DNA of 64,000 nt. Source: Polaromonas sp. C04 (lineage in GTDB: Bacteria; Pseudomonadota; Gammaproteobacteria; Burkholderiales; Burkholderiaceae_C). Shown piece by piece: positions 15,183 through 27,395 of the stretch (position 1 is the stretch's first letter; the number at the start of each line of letters is the position of its first letter). Below the pieces are notes generated by a model, which was not told the DNA's origin, made no database searches, and saw only the letters and a list, made by a program, of their open reading frames with translations. The DNA lies in contig NZ_MUNS01000023.1 of the NCBI RefSeq assembly GCF_002002705.1, positions 1 to 64,000 of the forward strand. Direction: 5' to 3'. The position numbers were made by a program, and so were the translations under genes.

Positions 15183-16305
15183 CCCCCCCGAAGCGACCTC
15201 CGCTCGCCTCCCCTCCAGGGAGGCGCCACCAGCGGCCGGGCAAAGCCCGTTCCGCGCTGGCCTGGCGAAAGAGGCTGGTTTGCCGGCCTCGCCGGGGCGT
15301 CGCGCGTGGCTGCGCTTCAAGCGCAACCGGCTGGGTTTCTGGAGCCTGGCCGTGTTCAGCGCGCTGCTGGTGCTGAGCCTGGGCGCCGAACTGCTGTCCA
15401 ACGACAAGCCGCTGCTGGCCCGCTACGACGGACACTGGTACCTGCCCATCCTGAAGAATGTGCCCGAGACCACGTTCGGCGGCGACTTCCAGACGCCGAC
15501 CGACTACCTCGACCCCTTCATCCAGCAGCAGTTTGCCAGGCCCGGCAACTTTGCCCTGTACCCGCCGAACCGTTACTACTACAGCACCATCAACTACTTC
15601 GCCAAAGAGCCGAATCCGGCGCCTCCTTCGCGCGACAACTGGCTGGGTACCGACGACCGGGGCCGTGATGTGCTGGCGCGGCTGATTTACGGCTTTCGCA
15701 TCTCGGTGCTGTTCGGGCTCGCACTGACGGTGGTCGGCGTAGTGCTGGGCGTCGTGACCGGCGCGGTCCAGGGTTTCTTCGGTGGCAAGACCGATCTGGC
15801 GTTCCAGCGCCTGATCGAGATCTGGAGTTCGATGCCCGAGCTGTACCTGCTGATCATCTTTGCCGCGGTGTTCGAGCCCAGCATTGCGCTGTTGCTGGTG
15901 CTGCTGAGCCTGTTTGGCTGGATGGGCCTGTCGGACTACGTGCGCGCCGAGTTCCTGCGCAACCGCCAGCTCGACTACGTGCGTGCCGCGCGCGCGCTGG
16001 GCCTGTCCAGTTGGCAGATCATCACGCGCCACGTGCTGCCCAACAGCCTGACGCCGGTGGTCACGTTCCTGCCGTTTCGCGTGAGCGCCGCCATCCTGGC
16101 CCTGACCTCGCTGGACTTTCTCGGGCTGGGCGTGCCGCCCGGCACGCCGTCGCTGGGCGAGTTGCTGGCGCAGGGCAAGGAAAATATCGATGCGTGGTGG
16201 ATTTCTCTCTCCACCTTTGCGGTGCTGGTGATCACCCTGCTGCTGCTGACCTTCATGGGCGATGCCCTGCGTGATGCCCTGGATCCGCGAAAGGCAGACA
16301 GATGA
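15166..16305 (+). CDS. yejE: Peptide ABC transporter permease YejE
   Basis: A 379-residue permease of the OppC type. The conserved part begins near residue 45 (RRAWLRFKRNRLGFWSLAVF), followed by a periplasmic domain with EPNPAPPSRDNWLGTDDRGRDV and five further helices. The EAA region is VRAARALGLSSWQIITRHVLPNS. GTG at 15166 overlaps the yejB stop by 17 bases. The first 40 or so residues are longer than in E. coli and are encoded by a REP-like double hairpin (15205-15249), so the N-terminus looks like co-opted repeat DNA. The actual start could be later. Confidence 0.93.
   Translation: MSGLTDPPEATSARLPSREAPPAAGQSPFRAGLAKEAGLPASPGRRAWLRFKRNRLGFWSLAVFSALLVLSLGAELLSNDKPLLARYDGHWYLPILKNVPETTFGGDFQTPTDYLDPFIQQQFARPGNFALYPPNRYYYSTINYFAKEPNPAPPSRDNWLGTDDRGRDVLARLIYGFRISVLFGLALTVVGVVLGVVTGAVQGFFGGKTDLAFQRLIEIWSSMPELYLLIIFAAVFEPSIALLLVLLSLFGWMGLSDYVRAEFLRNRQLDYVRAARALGLSSWQIITRHVLPNSLTPVVTFLPFRVSAAILALTSLDFLGLGVPPGTPSLGELLAQGKENIDAWWISLSTFAVLVITLLLLTFMGDALRDALDPRKADR
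15205..15249. repeat. REP-like double hairpin inside the 5' end of yejE
   Basis: CGCCTCCC (15205-15212) pairs with GGGAGGCG (15218-15225), and CGGGC (15237-15241) pairs with GCCCG (15245-15249). This arrangement, followed by GTTCCGCG, matches a short intergenic repeat I recall as abundant in Comamonadaceae. Here it is read in frame as the YejE N-terminus. The hairpins are seen; the family link is from memory. Confidence 0.55.
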
Positions 16306-17903
16306 AGACTCTACTGCAGGTGAAAAACCTGCGCGTGGCCTTTGGCGGCAAGGAGGTCGTCTGCGGCATCGATTTTTCCATCCGGCCGGGCGAAAAGCTG
16401 GCCCTCGTGGGGGAGTCCGGATCGGGCAAGACCGTGTCCGCGCTGAGCCTGCTGCGGCTTGCGCACGACGCCGATGTCACCGGGCAGGCGCTGTTCGACG
16501 CGCCCGCCGGTCCGTGCGACTTGCTGTCCATTTCGCTGCACCGGCTGCGCGGGATTCGCGGCCAGGACATTGCCATGATCTTCCAGGAGCCCATGACGGC
16601 GCTGAACCCGCTGTTTACCGTGGGCGACCAGATTGCCGAGGTTCTTGAGCTAAAACAAGGTGTAGCCCGCAAGGAGTCTGCGCAAGTAGCTATCAAGTTA
16701 CTAGCAACCACGGGCATCACCGAGCCTCGACGCCGCGCGGGAGCCTATCCGCACCAGCTCTCGGGCGGGCAGCGCCAGCGCGCCATGATCGCGATGGCGC
16801 TGGCCTGCAAGCCCAAATTGCTGCTGGCCGACGAGCCCACCACCGCGCTCGACGTGACCGTGCGCGGCCAGATCCTGGATTTGCTCTCCGAGCTGCAAAA
16901 GGAATATGGCATGGCGGTGCTGATGATCACGCACGACCTGAACCTGGTGCGCCGATTTGCCGACCGCGTGGCGGTGATGGAGGCCGGCCATATCGTGGAG
17001 CACGGCTCTGTCGCCGACGTTTTTGCCAACCCGCGCCATGCCTACACCCGCAGGCTGATCGACAGCCGGCCCACGCGCGATGTGGCCGAGGTGCCGCCGG
17101 ACCCGGCGCGCCCGCCCGTGATGCGGGCGTCTGGTCTGCGGGTCAGCTATCCCGTGCCGCTGCCGGGGCTGCGAGGCTGGTTCAAAAAGGGCGAATTCGT
17201 GGCGGTCAGGGGCGCTGATTTCAGCGTTCCGGCGGGGCAAACGCTGGGTGTGGTGGGGGAGTCCGGTTCAGGCAAATCCACGCTGGCGCTGGCAGCGCTG
17301 GGCCTGCTGCCGCACCAGGGTCAGCTGCAGGCGGCGGGCCAGGCCTGGAGCCGCGATGCGGCGCGCAACAAGGCCATGCGCCGGGCCGTGCAGGTGGTGT
17401 TTCAGGATCCGTTTTCGTCGCTCTCGCCGCGCTTGACGGTCGAGGAAATCGTGGGCGAAGGCCTGCTCGTGCATGCGCCCGAGCTGGACGCGAACGGGCG
17501 CCGGCTGCGCGTGGCCCGGGCTCTGGCCGAAATCGGCATGAGTGCAGACCAGTTTCCCGGCCTGCCGCAGCGCTATCCGCATGAGTTTTCGGGCGGGCAG
17601 CGTCAGCGCCTGGCGATTGCGCGCGCCCTGATCATCGGGCCGCAGTTGCTGGTGCTCGACGAGCCCACCAGCGCGCTGGACGTGACCATCCAGAAGCAGG
17701 TGCTGCAGCTGCTGCAGCGCCTGCAGCGCGAGCACGCCCTGAGCTACCTGCTGATCACCCACGATGTGGACGTGATCCGCGCCATGGCGCACCGGGTGAT
17801 CGTCATGAAGGACGGTGAGATCGTCGAATCCGGCACGGTCGAACAGGTTCTTGCTGCGCCGCAGCATGACTACACCCGGATTTTGGTCGCTGCAGCCACC
17901 TGA
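16302..17903 (+). CDS. yejF: Peptide ABC transporter ATPase YejF (two fused domains)
   Basis: A 533-residue protein with two ABC ATPase domains in tandem. Domain 1 has Walker A GESGSGKT (about residue 37), signature LSGGQRQR and Walker B LLLADEPTTALD. Domain 2 has GESGSGKS (about residue 319), FSGGQRQR and LLVLDEPTSALD. Each is followed by the oligopeptide-type C-terminal segment. It energises YejBE. The ATG overlaps the yejE stop. A low-GC tract (16644-16706) between Walker A and signature of domain 1 matches a repeat also found in truB, yet the protein length stays normal. Confidence 0.96.
   Translation: MKTLLQVKNLRVAFGGKEVVCGIDFSIRPGEKLALVGESGSGKTVSALSLLRLAHDADVTGQALFDAPAGPCDLLSISLHRLRGIRGQDIAMIFQEPMTALNPLFTVGDQIAEVLELKQGVARKESAQVAIKLLATTGITEPRRRAGAYPHQLSGGQRQRAMIAMALACKPKLLLADEPTTALDVTVRGQILDLLSELQKEYGMAVLMITHDLNLVRRFADRVAVMEAGHIVEHGSVADVFANPRHAYTRRLIDSRPTRDVAEVPPDPARPPVMRASGLRVSYPVPLPGLRGWFKKGEFVAVRGADFSVPAGQTLGVVGESGSGKSTLALAALGLLPHQGQLQAAGQAWSRDAARNKAMRRAVQVVFQDPFSSLSPRLTVEEIVGEGLLVHAPELDANGRRLRVARALAEIGMSADQFPGLPQRYPHEFSGGQRQRLAIARALIIGPQLLVLDEPTSALDVTIQKQVLQLLQRLQREHALSYLLITHDVDVIRAMAHRVIVMKDGEIVESGTVEQVLAAPQHDYTRILVAAAT
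16644..16706. repeat. In-frame 63-bp interspersed repeat copy in yejF
   Basis: This AT-rich tract (TTGAGCTAAAACAAGG ... GTAGCTATCAAG) aligns without gaps to 24108-24170 in truB: 39 of 63 positions agree by my count, including TTGAGCTAAA, TAGCCC and GCTAT. It contains CGCA...TGCG dyad symmetry. Rare A/T-ending codons cluster here (CTA, GTA, TTA, CTA). Both copies are in the same reading frame. Confidence 0.5.
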
Positions 17904-17951
17904 GCCGGGGCGAAGCCCTTACAAATCAAAGCACTTGCACTGGTTTTGCGC

Positions 17952-17957
17952 TACAAT
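17952..17957 (+). promoter_or_regulatory. Possible -10 element upstream of rimP
   Basis: TACAAT at 17952-17957 is a good -10 hexamer, but no clear -35 lies 16-18 bp upstream. Transcription would start near 17964, just before a strong terminator. Confidence 0.35.
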
Positions 17958-17974
17958 GCAAGGCTCACGACCAA

Positions 17975-18004
17975 ACGGGCGGGTACCAACCGCCCGTTTT
18001 TTTT
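17975..18004 (+). terminator. Strong intrinsic terminator in the rimP-nusA leader
   Basis: ACGGGCGG (17975-17982) and CCGCCCGT (17990-17997) form an 8-bp stem with a 7-base loop, followed by eight T residues counting the last stem base. It lies 71 bp after the yejF stop and 45 bp before the rimP start, so it either ends yejABEF or acts as an attenuator for the nusA operon. Confidence 0.9.
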
Positions 18005-18049
18005 GGGCGACTGTTTTTGGTATGGTTTTAGGGAAGCAACAGAGGCGAC

Positions 18050-18649
18050 GTGGCGTTACAGGAAATCGTTGAACAAACCGTGACCGGTTTCGGTTACGAG
18101 CTGGTGGAGATCGAGCGCTCCGCAGGGGGCTTGCTGCGCATCACGATTGACTTCCCGTGGAAGCCGGGTGCAGGTCAGCAGTTCATCAACGTCGAAGACT
18201 GCGAGAAAGTCACGCGCCAGTTGCACTTTGCATTCGAAGTCGATGCGGTGGAATACAGGCGGCTGGAGGTGTCCTCGCCCGGTATCGACCGCCCCTTGAA
18301 GCGTGAGCAGGATTTTGAGCGGTTTGCCGGCGAGGTGATCGATATCACCCTGAAGGCGCCCATCGGCAAGGACGTGGGCGCTGCAGCCGCCAACCCGGTC
18401 CATGCGAGCCGGAAAAGGTTTCGCGGCACGCTGGAGCGGGCCCCAGCGGGCGGCGTGGCGGGCTGGCAAATCGTCTGGCGCGACGAGCCGGCGCTCAAGC
18501 CCGGGCAAAAGGTCAGCAAGAAGAGGGTGCCTGCGCCGCTGCAGGCCTTGGGTTTTACGCTGGACGAATTGCGCGAAGCGCGTCTGGCACCGATTGTTGA
18601 TTTCAAGGGCCGCAAGGCCAGGGCCACCGCTGCCGGTGGCGAGATTTAA
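18050..18649 (+). CDS. rimP: Ribosome maturation factor RimP
   Basis: A 199-residue cytoplasmic factor needed for 30S subunit maturation. The N-terminal alpha/beta domain begins [20 protein letters not shown] and contains the conserved [13 protein letters not shown]-type segment ([21 protein letters not shown]). The C-terminal Sm-like domain carries a longer central insertion (about 105-150) than in E. coli, common in Burkholderiales. The start is GTG at 18050 with AGAGG upstream. First gene of rimP-nusA-infB-rbfA-truB. Confidence 0.95.
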   Translation: MALQEIVEQTVTGFGYELVEIERSAGGLLRITIDFPWKPGAGQQFINVEDCEKVTRQLHFAFEVDAVEYRRLEVSSPGIDRPLKREQDFERFAGEVIDITLKAPIGKDVGAAAANPVHASRKRFRGTLERAPAGGVAGWQIVWRDEPALKPGQKVSKKRVPAPLQALGFTLDELREARLAPIVDFKGRKARATAAGGEI

Positions 18650-18672
18650 GTTCAAGACAGGAGATTCGTGAC

Positions 18673-20160
18673 ATGAATCGCGAAATGTTGATGCTGGTGG
18701 ATGCCATCTCGCGCGAGAAGAACGTCGAGCGCGATGTGGTGTTTGGCGCGGTCGAAGCGGCCCTGGCGCAAGCCACCAAGAAGATTTATGCCGGCGCCGA
18801 AGTCGATATCCGCGTCTCGGTGGACCGCGACAGCGGCGACTATGAGACCTTTCGCCGCTGGCACGTCGTGCCCGACGAGGCGGGCCTGCAGCTGCCCGAC
18901 GCGGAAATCCTGCTGTTCGAGGCCAAGGAGCAGATCCCGGACATCGAGGTCGACGACTACATCGAGGAGCCGGTCGAGTCGGTGCCCATCGGCCGCATTG
19001 GCGCCATGGCGGCCAAGCAGGTCATTCTGCAAAAAATCCGCGATGCCGAGCGCGAAATGCTGCTCAACGACTTCATGTCGCGTGGCGACAAGATTTTTGT
19101 CGGCACCGTCAAGCGCATGGACAAGGGCGACATCATCGTCGAGAGCGGGCGCGTCGAAGGCCGCCTGCGCCGCAGCGAGATGATCCCCAAAGAAAACCTG
19201 CGCTCGGGCGACCGGGTGCGCGCCATGATCATGGAAGTGGACCTGACCTTGCGCGGCGCGCCCATCATCCTGTCGCGCTCGGCCCCCGAGTTCATGATCG
19301 AACTGTTCCGCCAGGAAGTGCCCGAGATCGAGCAGGGTCTGCTGGAGATCAAGTCCTGCGCCCGCGACCCCGGCTCGCGCGCCAAGATCGCCGTGCTGTC
19401 GCACGACAAGCGGGTCGACCCGATCGGCACCTGTGTCGGCGTGCGCGGCACCCGCGTGAACGGCGTCACCAATGAGCTGGCCGGCGAGCGCGTCGACATC
19501 GTGCTGTGGAGCGAGGACCCGGCGCAGTTCGTGATTGGCGCGCTGGCCCCGGCCAATGTCTCGTCCATTGTGGTCGACGAAGAGCGCCACGCCATGGATG
19601 TGGTGGTGGACGAAGAAAACCTCGCGATTGCGATCGGCCGCGGCGGCCAGAACGTGCGCCTGGCGTCCGACCTGACCGGCTGGAAGATCAATATCATGGA
19701 TGCGGCCGAATCGGCCCAGAAGCAGGCCAGCGAGACCGATACCAGCCGCAAGCTGTTCATGGAAAAACTCGATGTCGACGAAGAAATCGCCGACATCCTG
19801 ATCCACGAAGGATTTACCAGCCTCGAAGAAGTGGCCTATGTGCCGCTGCAGGAGATGCTGGAAATCGAAAGCTTCGACGAAGATACCGTGACCGAACTGC
19901 GCACGCGCGCCAAGGATGCGCTGCTCACGATGGAAATCGCCAAGGAAGAAAACGATGGGGCCGTCTCGCAGGATCTGCAGGACCTCGAAGGCCTCACTCC
20001 CGAGCTGATCACCAGGCTGACCGAGGCCGGCGTCCATACCCGTGACGACCTGGCCGACCTCGCCGTCGATGAGCTCACCGATATCACCGGCCAGTCCGAG
20101 GACGAAGCCAAAACGTTGATCATGAAGGCGCGCGAGCATTGGTTCGCGGGCCAAGAGTAA
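18673..20160 (+). CDS. nusA: Transcription termination/antitermination factor NusA
   Basis: A 495-residue RNA polymerase-associated factor controlling pausing, termination and antitermination. Domain order is standard: N-terminal RNAP-binding domain (1-125), S1 domain (about 135-200, [17 protein letters not shown]), two KH domains (about 200-345, with the [10 protein letters not shown] and [10 protein letters not shown] loops), and two C-terminal acidic helix-hairpin-helix repeats (about 365-495). The presence of both acidic repeats is the proteobacterial form. It lies 23 bp after rimP. Confidence 0.98.
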   Translation: MNREMLMLVDAISREKNVERDVVFGAVEAALAQATKKIYAGAEVDIRVSVDRDSGDYETFRRWHVVPDEAGLQLPDAEILLFEAKEQIPDIEVDDYIEEPVESVPIGRIGAMAAKQVILQKIRDAEREMLLNDFMSRGDKIFVGTVKRMDKGDIIVESGRVEGRLRRSEMIPKENLRSGDRVRAMIMEVDLTLRGAPIILSRSAPEFMIELFRQEVPEIEQGLLEIKSCARDPGSRAKIAVLSHDKRVDPIGTCVGVRGTRVNGVTNELAGERVDIVLWSEDPAQFVIGALAPANVSSIVVDEERHAMDVVVDEENLAIAIGRGGQNVRLASDLTGWKINIMDAAESAQKQASETDTSRKLFMEKLDVDEEIADILIHEGFTSLEEVAYVPLQEMLEIESFDEDTVTELRTRAKDALLTMEIAKEENDGAVSQDLQDLEGLTPELITRLTEAGVHTRDDLADLAVDELTDITGQSEDEAKTLIMKAREHWFAGQE

Positions 20161-20184
20161 TGGTCATGGAGGCACGAACCAAAT

Positions 20185-23079
<2,895 letters not shown>

Positions 23080-23098
23080 TGGCGCTGGAGCAGTCACG

Positions 23099-23467
23099 GT
23101 GAAAAAGCAAGCCAGCAAGCCCAATCGCGGATTTCAGGTGGCCGATCAGATCCAGCGCGATCTGACGGAGCTGATCGCGCGCGAGCTGAAAGACCCGCGT
23201 GTCGGCATGGTGACGATCCAGGCCGTGGAGGTCACGCCCGACTACGCGCACGCCAAGGTGTTTTTCAGCGTGTTGCAGGGCGACCCGAAAGAGTGCGAGG
23301 AAGGCTTGAACCAGGCCGCCGGCTTTTTGCGCGCCGGCCTGTTCAAGCGCCTGCACATCCATACCGTGCCAACGCTGCATTTCCTGTTCGACCGCACCAC
23401 CGAGCATGCGGCCGACATGAACGCGCTGATTGCGCAGGCCGTCGCCTCGCGTTCCAAAGAGGAATAG
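23099..23467 (+). CDS. rbfA: 30S ribosome-binding factor RbfA
   Basis: A 122-residue KH-fold protein that binds the 30S subunit during late maturation and cold adaptation. Conserved features are [22 protein letters not shown], the central [14 protein letters not shown] strand and the C-terminal [15 protein letters not shown]. The GTG at 23099 has CTGGAG nine bases upstream. The reading frame could be extended upstream, but that segment overlaps infB and is not conserved. Confidence 0.95.
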   Translation: MKKQASKPNRGFQVADQIQRDLTELIARELKDPRVGMVTIQAVEVTPDYAHAKVFFSVLQGDPKECEEGLNQAAGFLRAGLFKRLHIHTVPTLHFLFDRTTEHAADMNALIAQAVASRSKEE

Positions 23468-23468
23468 C

Positions 23469-24596
23469 GTGAACACCGCCGGGCCGCCCCAAGGTGCGAA
23501 GGCCCCCTTGGGGGGCAGCGATTTACACGAAGTGAAAGAGCGTGGGGGCTGCATTCGCACCGCCGGGCCGCCCCAAGGTGCGAAGGCCCCCTTGGGGGGC
23601 AGCGATTTACACGAAGTGAAAGAGCGTGGGGGCTACATCCGTGCGCCTCGTGCACGGGTTGCCAGGCGCCCCGTGCACGGGGTGCTGCTGCTCGACAAGC
23701 CCCTGGGCCTGTCGAGCAACGACGCGCTGCAAAAAGCCAAATGGTTGTTGCGCGCGGAAAAAGCCGGCCACACCGGCACGCTCGATCCGCTGGCCACGGG
23801 TGTGCTGCCGCTGTGCTTTGGCGCGGCGACCAAGTTCAGCCAGCTGCATCTCGATGCCGACAAGACTTATGAGGCGGTGGCGCTGCTGGGCATCAAGACC
23901 AGCACCGGCGACGCCGAAGGAGAGGTGATTGCACAGCGCCCCGTGAACGTCACGGAAGCGCAGATTGCGGAAGTCACGCGCCGGTTCACCGGCCGTCTGC
24001 GGCAGGTGCCGCCGATGCACAGTGCGCTCAAGAAGGACGGCAAGGCTTTGTACGAATACGCCCGCGCCGGTATCGAAGTGGAGCGGGCACCGCGAGACGT
24101 CGAGATATTTGAGCTAAATGTGGCTCTAGCCCATATGGTGCATGGGAATACTGCTATTAATATAAGAGCAAGATGCAGCAAGGGCACCTACATCCGCACG
24201 CTGGGTGAAGACATTGGCGAAGCACTCGGTTGCGGCGCCCACCTGACAGCCCTGCGCCGCACGGCGACGGGCAACTTCGATCTCGCGCGCTGCGTGACGC
24301 TGGAGGCGCTGGAAGCCATGACGGAGCCCGAGCGCCTGGCCTGCCTTCTGCCCGTGGAATCGCTGCTGCCGGACCACATCCGCGTTACGCTGGATGCCGA
24401 CAATGCGGGGCGCTTCCTCAGCGGTGTGCGCCGGCGCGGCCACTGGCCCGACGCCGAGCAGGTCGCGGTCTATGGCGAAGCGCCGCACGCCCTGCTGGGC
24501 AGCGCGCACATCAAGGCCGGCGAACTGATCCCGGGGCGACTGCTCAGCCCCCCTGAAATACAACAAATCCTCGAATATCCAGAAAGCAAACCATGA
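23469..24596 (+). CDS. truB: tRNA pseudouridine(55) synthase TruB with REP-derived N-terminus
   Basis: Makes pseudouridine 55 in the T-loop of tRNAs. The conserved protein begins at HGVLLLDKPLGLSSNDALQK; the catalytic aspartate is in GTLDPLATGVLPL, and CSKGTYIRTLGEDIG and a C-terminal PUA-like part follow. GTG at 23469 has AAAGAGGAA five bases upstream, right behind the rbfA stop, and gives 375 residues. The first 60 or more codons come from two tandem copies of an 84-bp repeat read in frame, so the enzyme carries an unusual duplicated leader (AGPPQGAKAPLGGSDLHEV twice). A start at GTG 23673 would remove it but lacks a good RBS. Codons 214-234 lie in a low-GC repeat. Confidence 0.95.
   Translation: MNTAGPPQGAKAPLGGSDLHEVKERGGCIRTAGPPQGAKAPLGGSDLHEVKERGGYIRAPRARVARRPVHGVLLLDKPLGLSSNDALQKAKWLLRAEKAGHTGTLDPLATGVLPLCFGAATKFSQLHLDADKTYEAVALLGIKTSTGDAEGEVIAQRPVNVTEAQIAEVTRRFTGRLRQVPPMHSALKKDGKALYEYARAGIEVERAPRDVEIFELNVALAHMVHGNTAINIRARCSKGTYIRTLGEDIGEALGCGAHLTALRRTATGNFDLARCVTLEALEAMTEPERLACLLPVESLLPDHIRVTLDADNAGRFLSGVRRRGHWPDAEQVAVYGEAPHALLGSAHIKAGELIPGRLLSPPEIQQILEYPESKP
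23475..23634. repeat. Tandem 84-bp repeat with REP-like hairpin
   Basis: Two copies of 76 identical bases (23475-23550 and 23559-23634) are separated by 8 bp, period 84 = 28 codons. Each contains a hairpin CCCCAAG/CTTGGGG (first copy 23487-23493 with 23507-23513). The unit resembles an intergenic repeat I recall in Comamonadaceae. Because 84 is divisible by three, the truB frame stays open through both copies. Confidence 0.85.
24108..24170. repeat. In-frame 63-bp interspersed repeat copy in truB
   Basis: A low-GC tract (TTTGAGCTAAATGTGG ... CTGCTATTAATATAAG) in an otherwise GC-rich gene, aligning without gaps to 16644-16706 of yejF in the same reading frame. It contains CCCAT...ATGGG dyad symmetry. 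The encoded segment is about four residues longer than the equivalent loop of E. coli TruB as I recall it. Confidence 0.5.
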
Positions 24597-26425
24597 GCAA
24601 CAAACAAATCCGCAACATCGCCATCATCGCCCACGTGGACCATGGCAAGACCACCATGGTCGATCAGCTGCTGCGTCAGTCCGGCACCTTTGCCGAGCAC
24701 GAAAAGGTGGTCGACACCGTGATGGACAACAACGCCATCGAGCGCGAGCGCGGCATCACCATCCTGGCCAAGAACTGCGCCGTGAGCTGGAAGGGCACGC
24801 ACATCAACATCGTCGACACGCCCGGCCACGCCGACTTCGGCGGCGAAGTGGAGCGCGCCCTGTCCATGGTAGACGGCGTGGTGCTGCTGATCGACGCGCA
24901 GGAAGGCCCGATGCCGCAAACGCGCTTCGTGACCAAGAAGGCGCTCGCGCTGGGCCTGCGCCCGATCCTGGTGGTGAACAAGGTCGACAAGCCGGGCGCG
25001 CGCCCGCAATACGTCGTCGACGCGGCGTTCGATCTGTTCGACAAGCTTGGCGCCACCGACGAGCAACTGGACTTTCCCGTCGTCTACGCCTCGGGCATCA
25101 ACGGCTGGAGCTCGATGGAAGAGGGCGGCCAGGGAGAGCAGTGGGGGCCCGACATGTCGGCCCTGTTCGACACCATTCTGGCCCACGTTCCGCCGCATGA
25201 GGGCGAGGCGGACGCGCCGCTGCAGTTGCAGATTTCGGCGATCGACTTCTCGACCTTCGTGGGCCGCATCGGCGTCGGGCGTGTCAACGCCGGCACCGTC
25301 AAGCCCGGCATGGACGTGCTCGTGATGGAAGGGCCCGATGGCGCGTCATACAAGGGACGCATCAACCAGGTGCTGACGTTCCAGGGCCTGGAGCGCGTGC
25401 AGGTAACGCAAGCCGGCCCCGGGGACATTGTGCTGATTAACGGCATCGCCGATATCAGCATCGGCGTCACGGTCACGGACCCGCTGCAACCCGCGCCGCT
25501 GCCGATGCTCAAGGTCGACGAGCCGACGCTGACCATGAACTTCTGCGTGAATACGAGCCCGCTGGCCGGGCGCGAAGGCAAGTACGTCACCAGCCGGCAG
25601 ATCTGGGACCGGCTGCAGAAGGAGCTGCAGCACAACGTGGCCCTGCGCGTGCGCGAAACCGACGAGGAGGGCGTGTTCGAGGTCATGGGCCGCGGCGAAC
25701 TGCACCTGACCATCCTGCTGGAGAACATGCGCCGCGAAGGCTATGAGATGGCCGTGTCCAAGCCGCGTGTGGTGTTCCGGGACGTGGGCGGCGAACGCCA
25801 CGAGCCGATCGAGCTGGTCACGGCCGACATCGAGGAGCAGCACCAGGGCGGTGTGATGCAGGCCCTGGGCGAGCGCCGGGGCGACCTGGTCAACATGGAG
25901 CCGGACGGGCGCGGGCGTGTGCGGCTGGAATACCGCATCCCGGCACGCGGGCTGATCGGCTTCACCAATGAATTCCTGAACCTGACGCGCGGCTCGGGCC
26001 TGATCTCCAACATCTTCGACAGCTACGAGCCGTACAAGGGCGAGATCGCCGGCCGCAAGAACGGCGTGCTGATTTCCATGGACGACGGCGAGATCTTCAA
26101 CTACGCACTGGGCAAGCTCGATGACCGCGGCCGCATGTTCGTGCGTGCCAACGATCCGGTGTACGAGGGCATGATCGTCGGCATCCACTCGCGCGACAAC
26201 GACCTCGTGGTCAACGCAACGCGCACCAAGCAGCTGACCAACTTTCGCGTCAGCGGCAAGGAAGACGCGATCAAGATCACGCCGCCCATCACGCTCACGC
26301 TGGAGTATGGCGTGGAGTTCGTCGAGGACGACGAACTGGTCGAGATCACGCCCAAATCGATCCGCCTGCGCAAGCGCTTCCTGAAAGAGCACGAGCGCAA
26401 GCGGGCCGGCCGCGACACCGCATAA
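24593..26425 (+). CDS. typA: Ribosome-associated GTPase TypA/BipA
   Basis: A 610-residue translational GTPase involved in 50S assembly and stress growth. The G domain has [10 protein letters not shown] (about residue 13), the switch region [16 protein letters not shown] and [13 protein letters not shown]-like domains III and V and the BipA-specific C-terminal domain follow (to about 605). The ATG overlaps the truB stop. Length is normal for the family. Confidence 0.97.
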   Translation: MSNKQIRNIAIIAHVDHGKTTMVDQLLRQSGTFAEHEKVVDTVMDNNAIERERGITILAKNCAVSWKGTHINIVDTPGHADFGGEVERALSMVDGVVLLIDAQEGPMPQTRFVTKKALALGLRPILVVNKVDKPGARPQYVVDAAFDLFDKLGATDEQLDFPVVYASGINGWSSMEEGGQGEQWGPDMSALFDTILAHVPPHEGEADAPLQLQISAIDFSTFVGRIGVGRVNAGTVKPGMDVLVMEGPDGASYKGRINQVLTFQGLERVQVTQAGPGDIVLINGIADISIGVTVTDPLQPAPLPMLKVDEPTLTMNFCVNTSPLAGREGKYVTSRQIWDRLQKELQHNVALRVRETDEEGVFEVMGRGELHLTILLENMRREGYEMAVSKPRVVFRDVGGERHEPIELVTADIEEQHQGGVMQALGERRGDLVNMEPDGRGRVRLEYRIPARGLIGFTNEFLNLTRGSGLISNIFDSYEPYKGEIAGRKNGVLISMDDGEIFNYALGKLDDRGRMFVRANDPVYEGMIVGIHSRDNDLVVNATRTKQLTNFRVSGKEDAIKITPPITLTLEYGVEFVEDDELVEITPKSIRLRKRFLKEHERKRAGRDTA

Positions 26426-26474
26426 ACCGGGCAGAAGGAGAGCCGGGCAGGAAGCTGCCCGTGAATGAGGCGCA

Positions 26475-27395
26475 ATGAAACTCACCCATACCAAAGCCGT
26501 GTTCATGATGGTGGCGGTGACCCTGATGTGGTCGGTCGCCGGCGTGGTGACGCGGCATCTGCAAAACGCGCACAGCTTCGAGGTCACGTTCTGGCGCAGC
26601 TTCTTCACCACGGTGTCGCTGCTGGTGATCCTGCCCGCATGGCAGGGGCGCGGCGTGTTTCGCGCCATGCAGTGGACCAGCCCGGCGTTCTGGATATCGG
26701 GCGTGTGCTGGAGTGTCATGTTCACTGCCTACATGGTGGCGCTCACGCTCACCTCGGTGGGCAATGTGCTGGTCACCATGTCGATCGGCCCCTTGCTGAC
26801 CGCCTTGCTCGCGCGCGTCTTCATCGGCCATCGCATTGCGCCGCGCACCTGGGGTGCCATTGCGCTGGCGGGTCTGGGCATCGCCTACATGTTCGGCTCC
26901 CAGGTGAACGTTGCCGCTGGCAATGATGGCGCGCTGCTGGGATCCCTGGTCGCGCTGTGCGTGCCGATGGCGGCCGCAGTCAACTGGACCGTGGTGCAGC
27001 GCAGCCAGGCCCACGGTGAAAAAATCGATCTGGTCCCCAGCTTGCTGGTCGGCGCCGTGCTCTCGACCCTGCTGACCTTGCCGCTGGCCTATCCCTTCGT
27101 GGCCACAGGCCCCGATTTGCGTCTGCTGGCCTTTCTCGGGCTGGTTCAACTGGCGATTCCCTGCATTTTTTCGGTCATCAGCGCGCGTGTGCTGAAAGCG
27201 CCCGAGGTGGCTCTGCTCGCCCTGCTCGAGGTGATTTTCGGCATTCTCTGGGCCTGGCTGGGGGCCAACGAAGTCCCTTCCGCGGAAGTTTTGATCGGCG
27301 GCGCACTGGTGATTGGTGCGCTGGTCGGCAACGAGGTGCTGGGTTGGCGCTTGCGCACGACTTTAGAAATAGAACTACGTGTGCAGCGCCGTTAG
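26475..27395 (+). CDS. EamA/DMT-family membrane transporter
   Basis: A 306-residue inner-membrane protein with ten predicted helices in two EamA repeats (about 8-140 and 155-290). The drug/metabolite transporter superfamily exports metabolites and amino acids. The ATG at 26475 has GAGG eight bases upstream. The last ten residues (RTTLEIELRVQRR) are encoded by AT-richer DNA. The substrate cannot be predicted. Its end overlaps the convergent chimeric pseudogene by four bases, which marks the border with the catabolic island. Confidence 0.9.
   Translation: MKLTHTKAVFMMVAVTLMWSVAGVVTRHLQNAHSFEVTFWRSFFTTVSLLVILPAWQGRGVFRAMQWTSPAFWISGVCWSVMFTAYMVALTLTSVGNVLVTMSIGPLLTALLARVFIGHRIAPRTWGAIALAGLGIAYMFGSQVNVAAGNDGALLGSLVALCVPMAAAVNWTVVQRSQAHGEKIDLVPSLLVGAVLSTLLTLPLAYPFVATGPDLRLLAFLGLVQLAIPCIFSVISARVLKAPEVALLALLEVIFGILWAWLGANEVPSAEVLIGGALVIGALVGNEVLGWRLRTTLEIELRVQRR

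Noticed and set aside
23475-23634. CRISPR or minisatellite between rbfA and truB
   Set aside because: Only two copies, with an 8-bp joint instead of spacers; better explained as a duplicated REP-like element.
26426-26474. Terminator after typA
   Set aside because: CGGGCAG and CTGCCCG can pair, but no T-run follows, so an intrinsic terminator is not supported.
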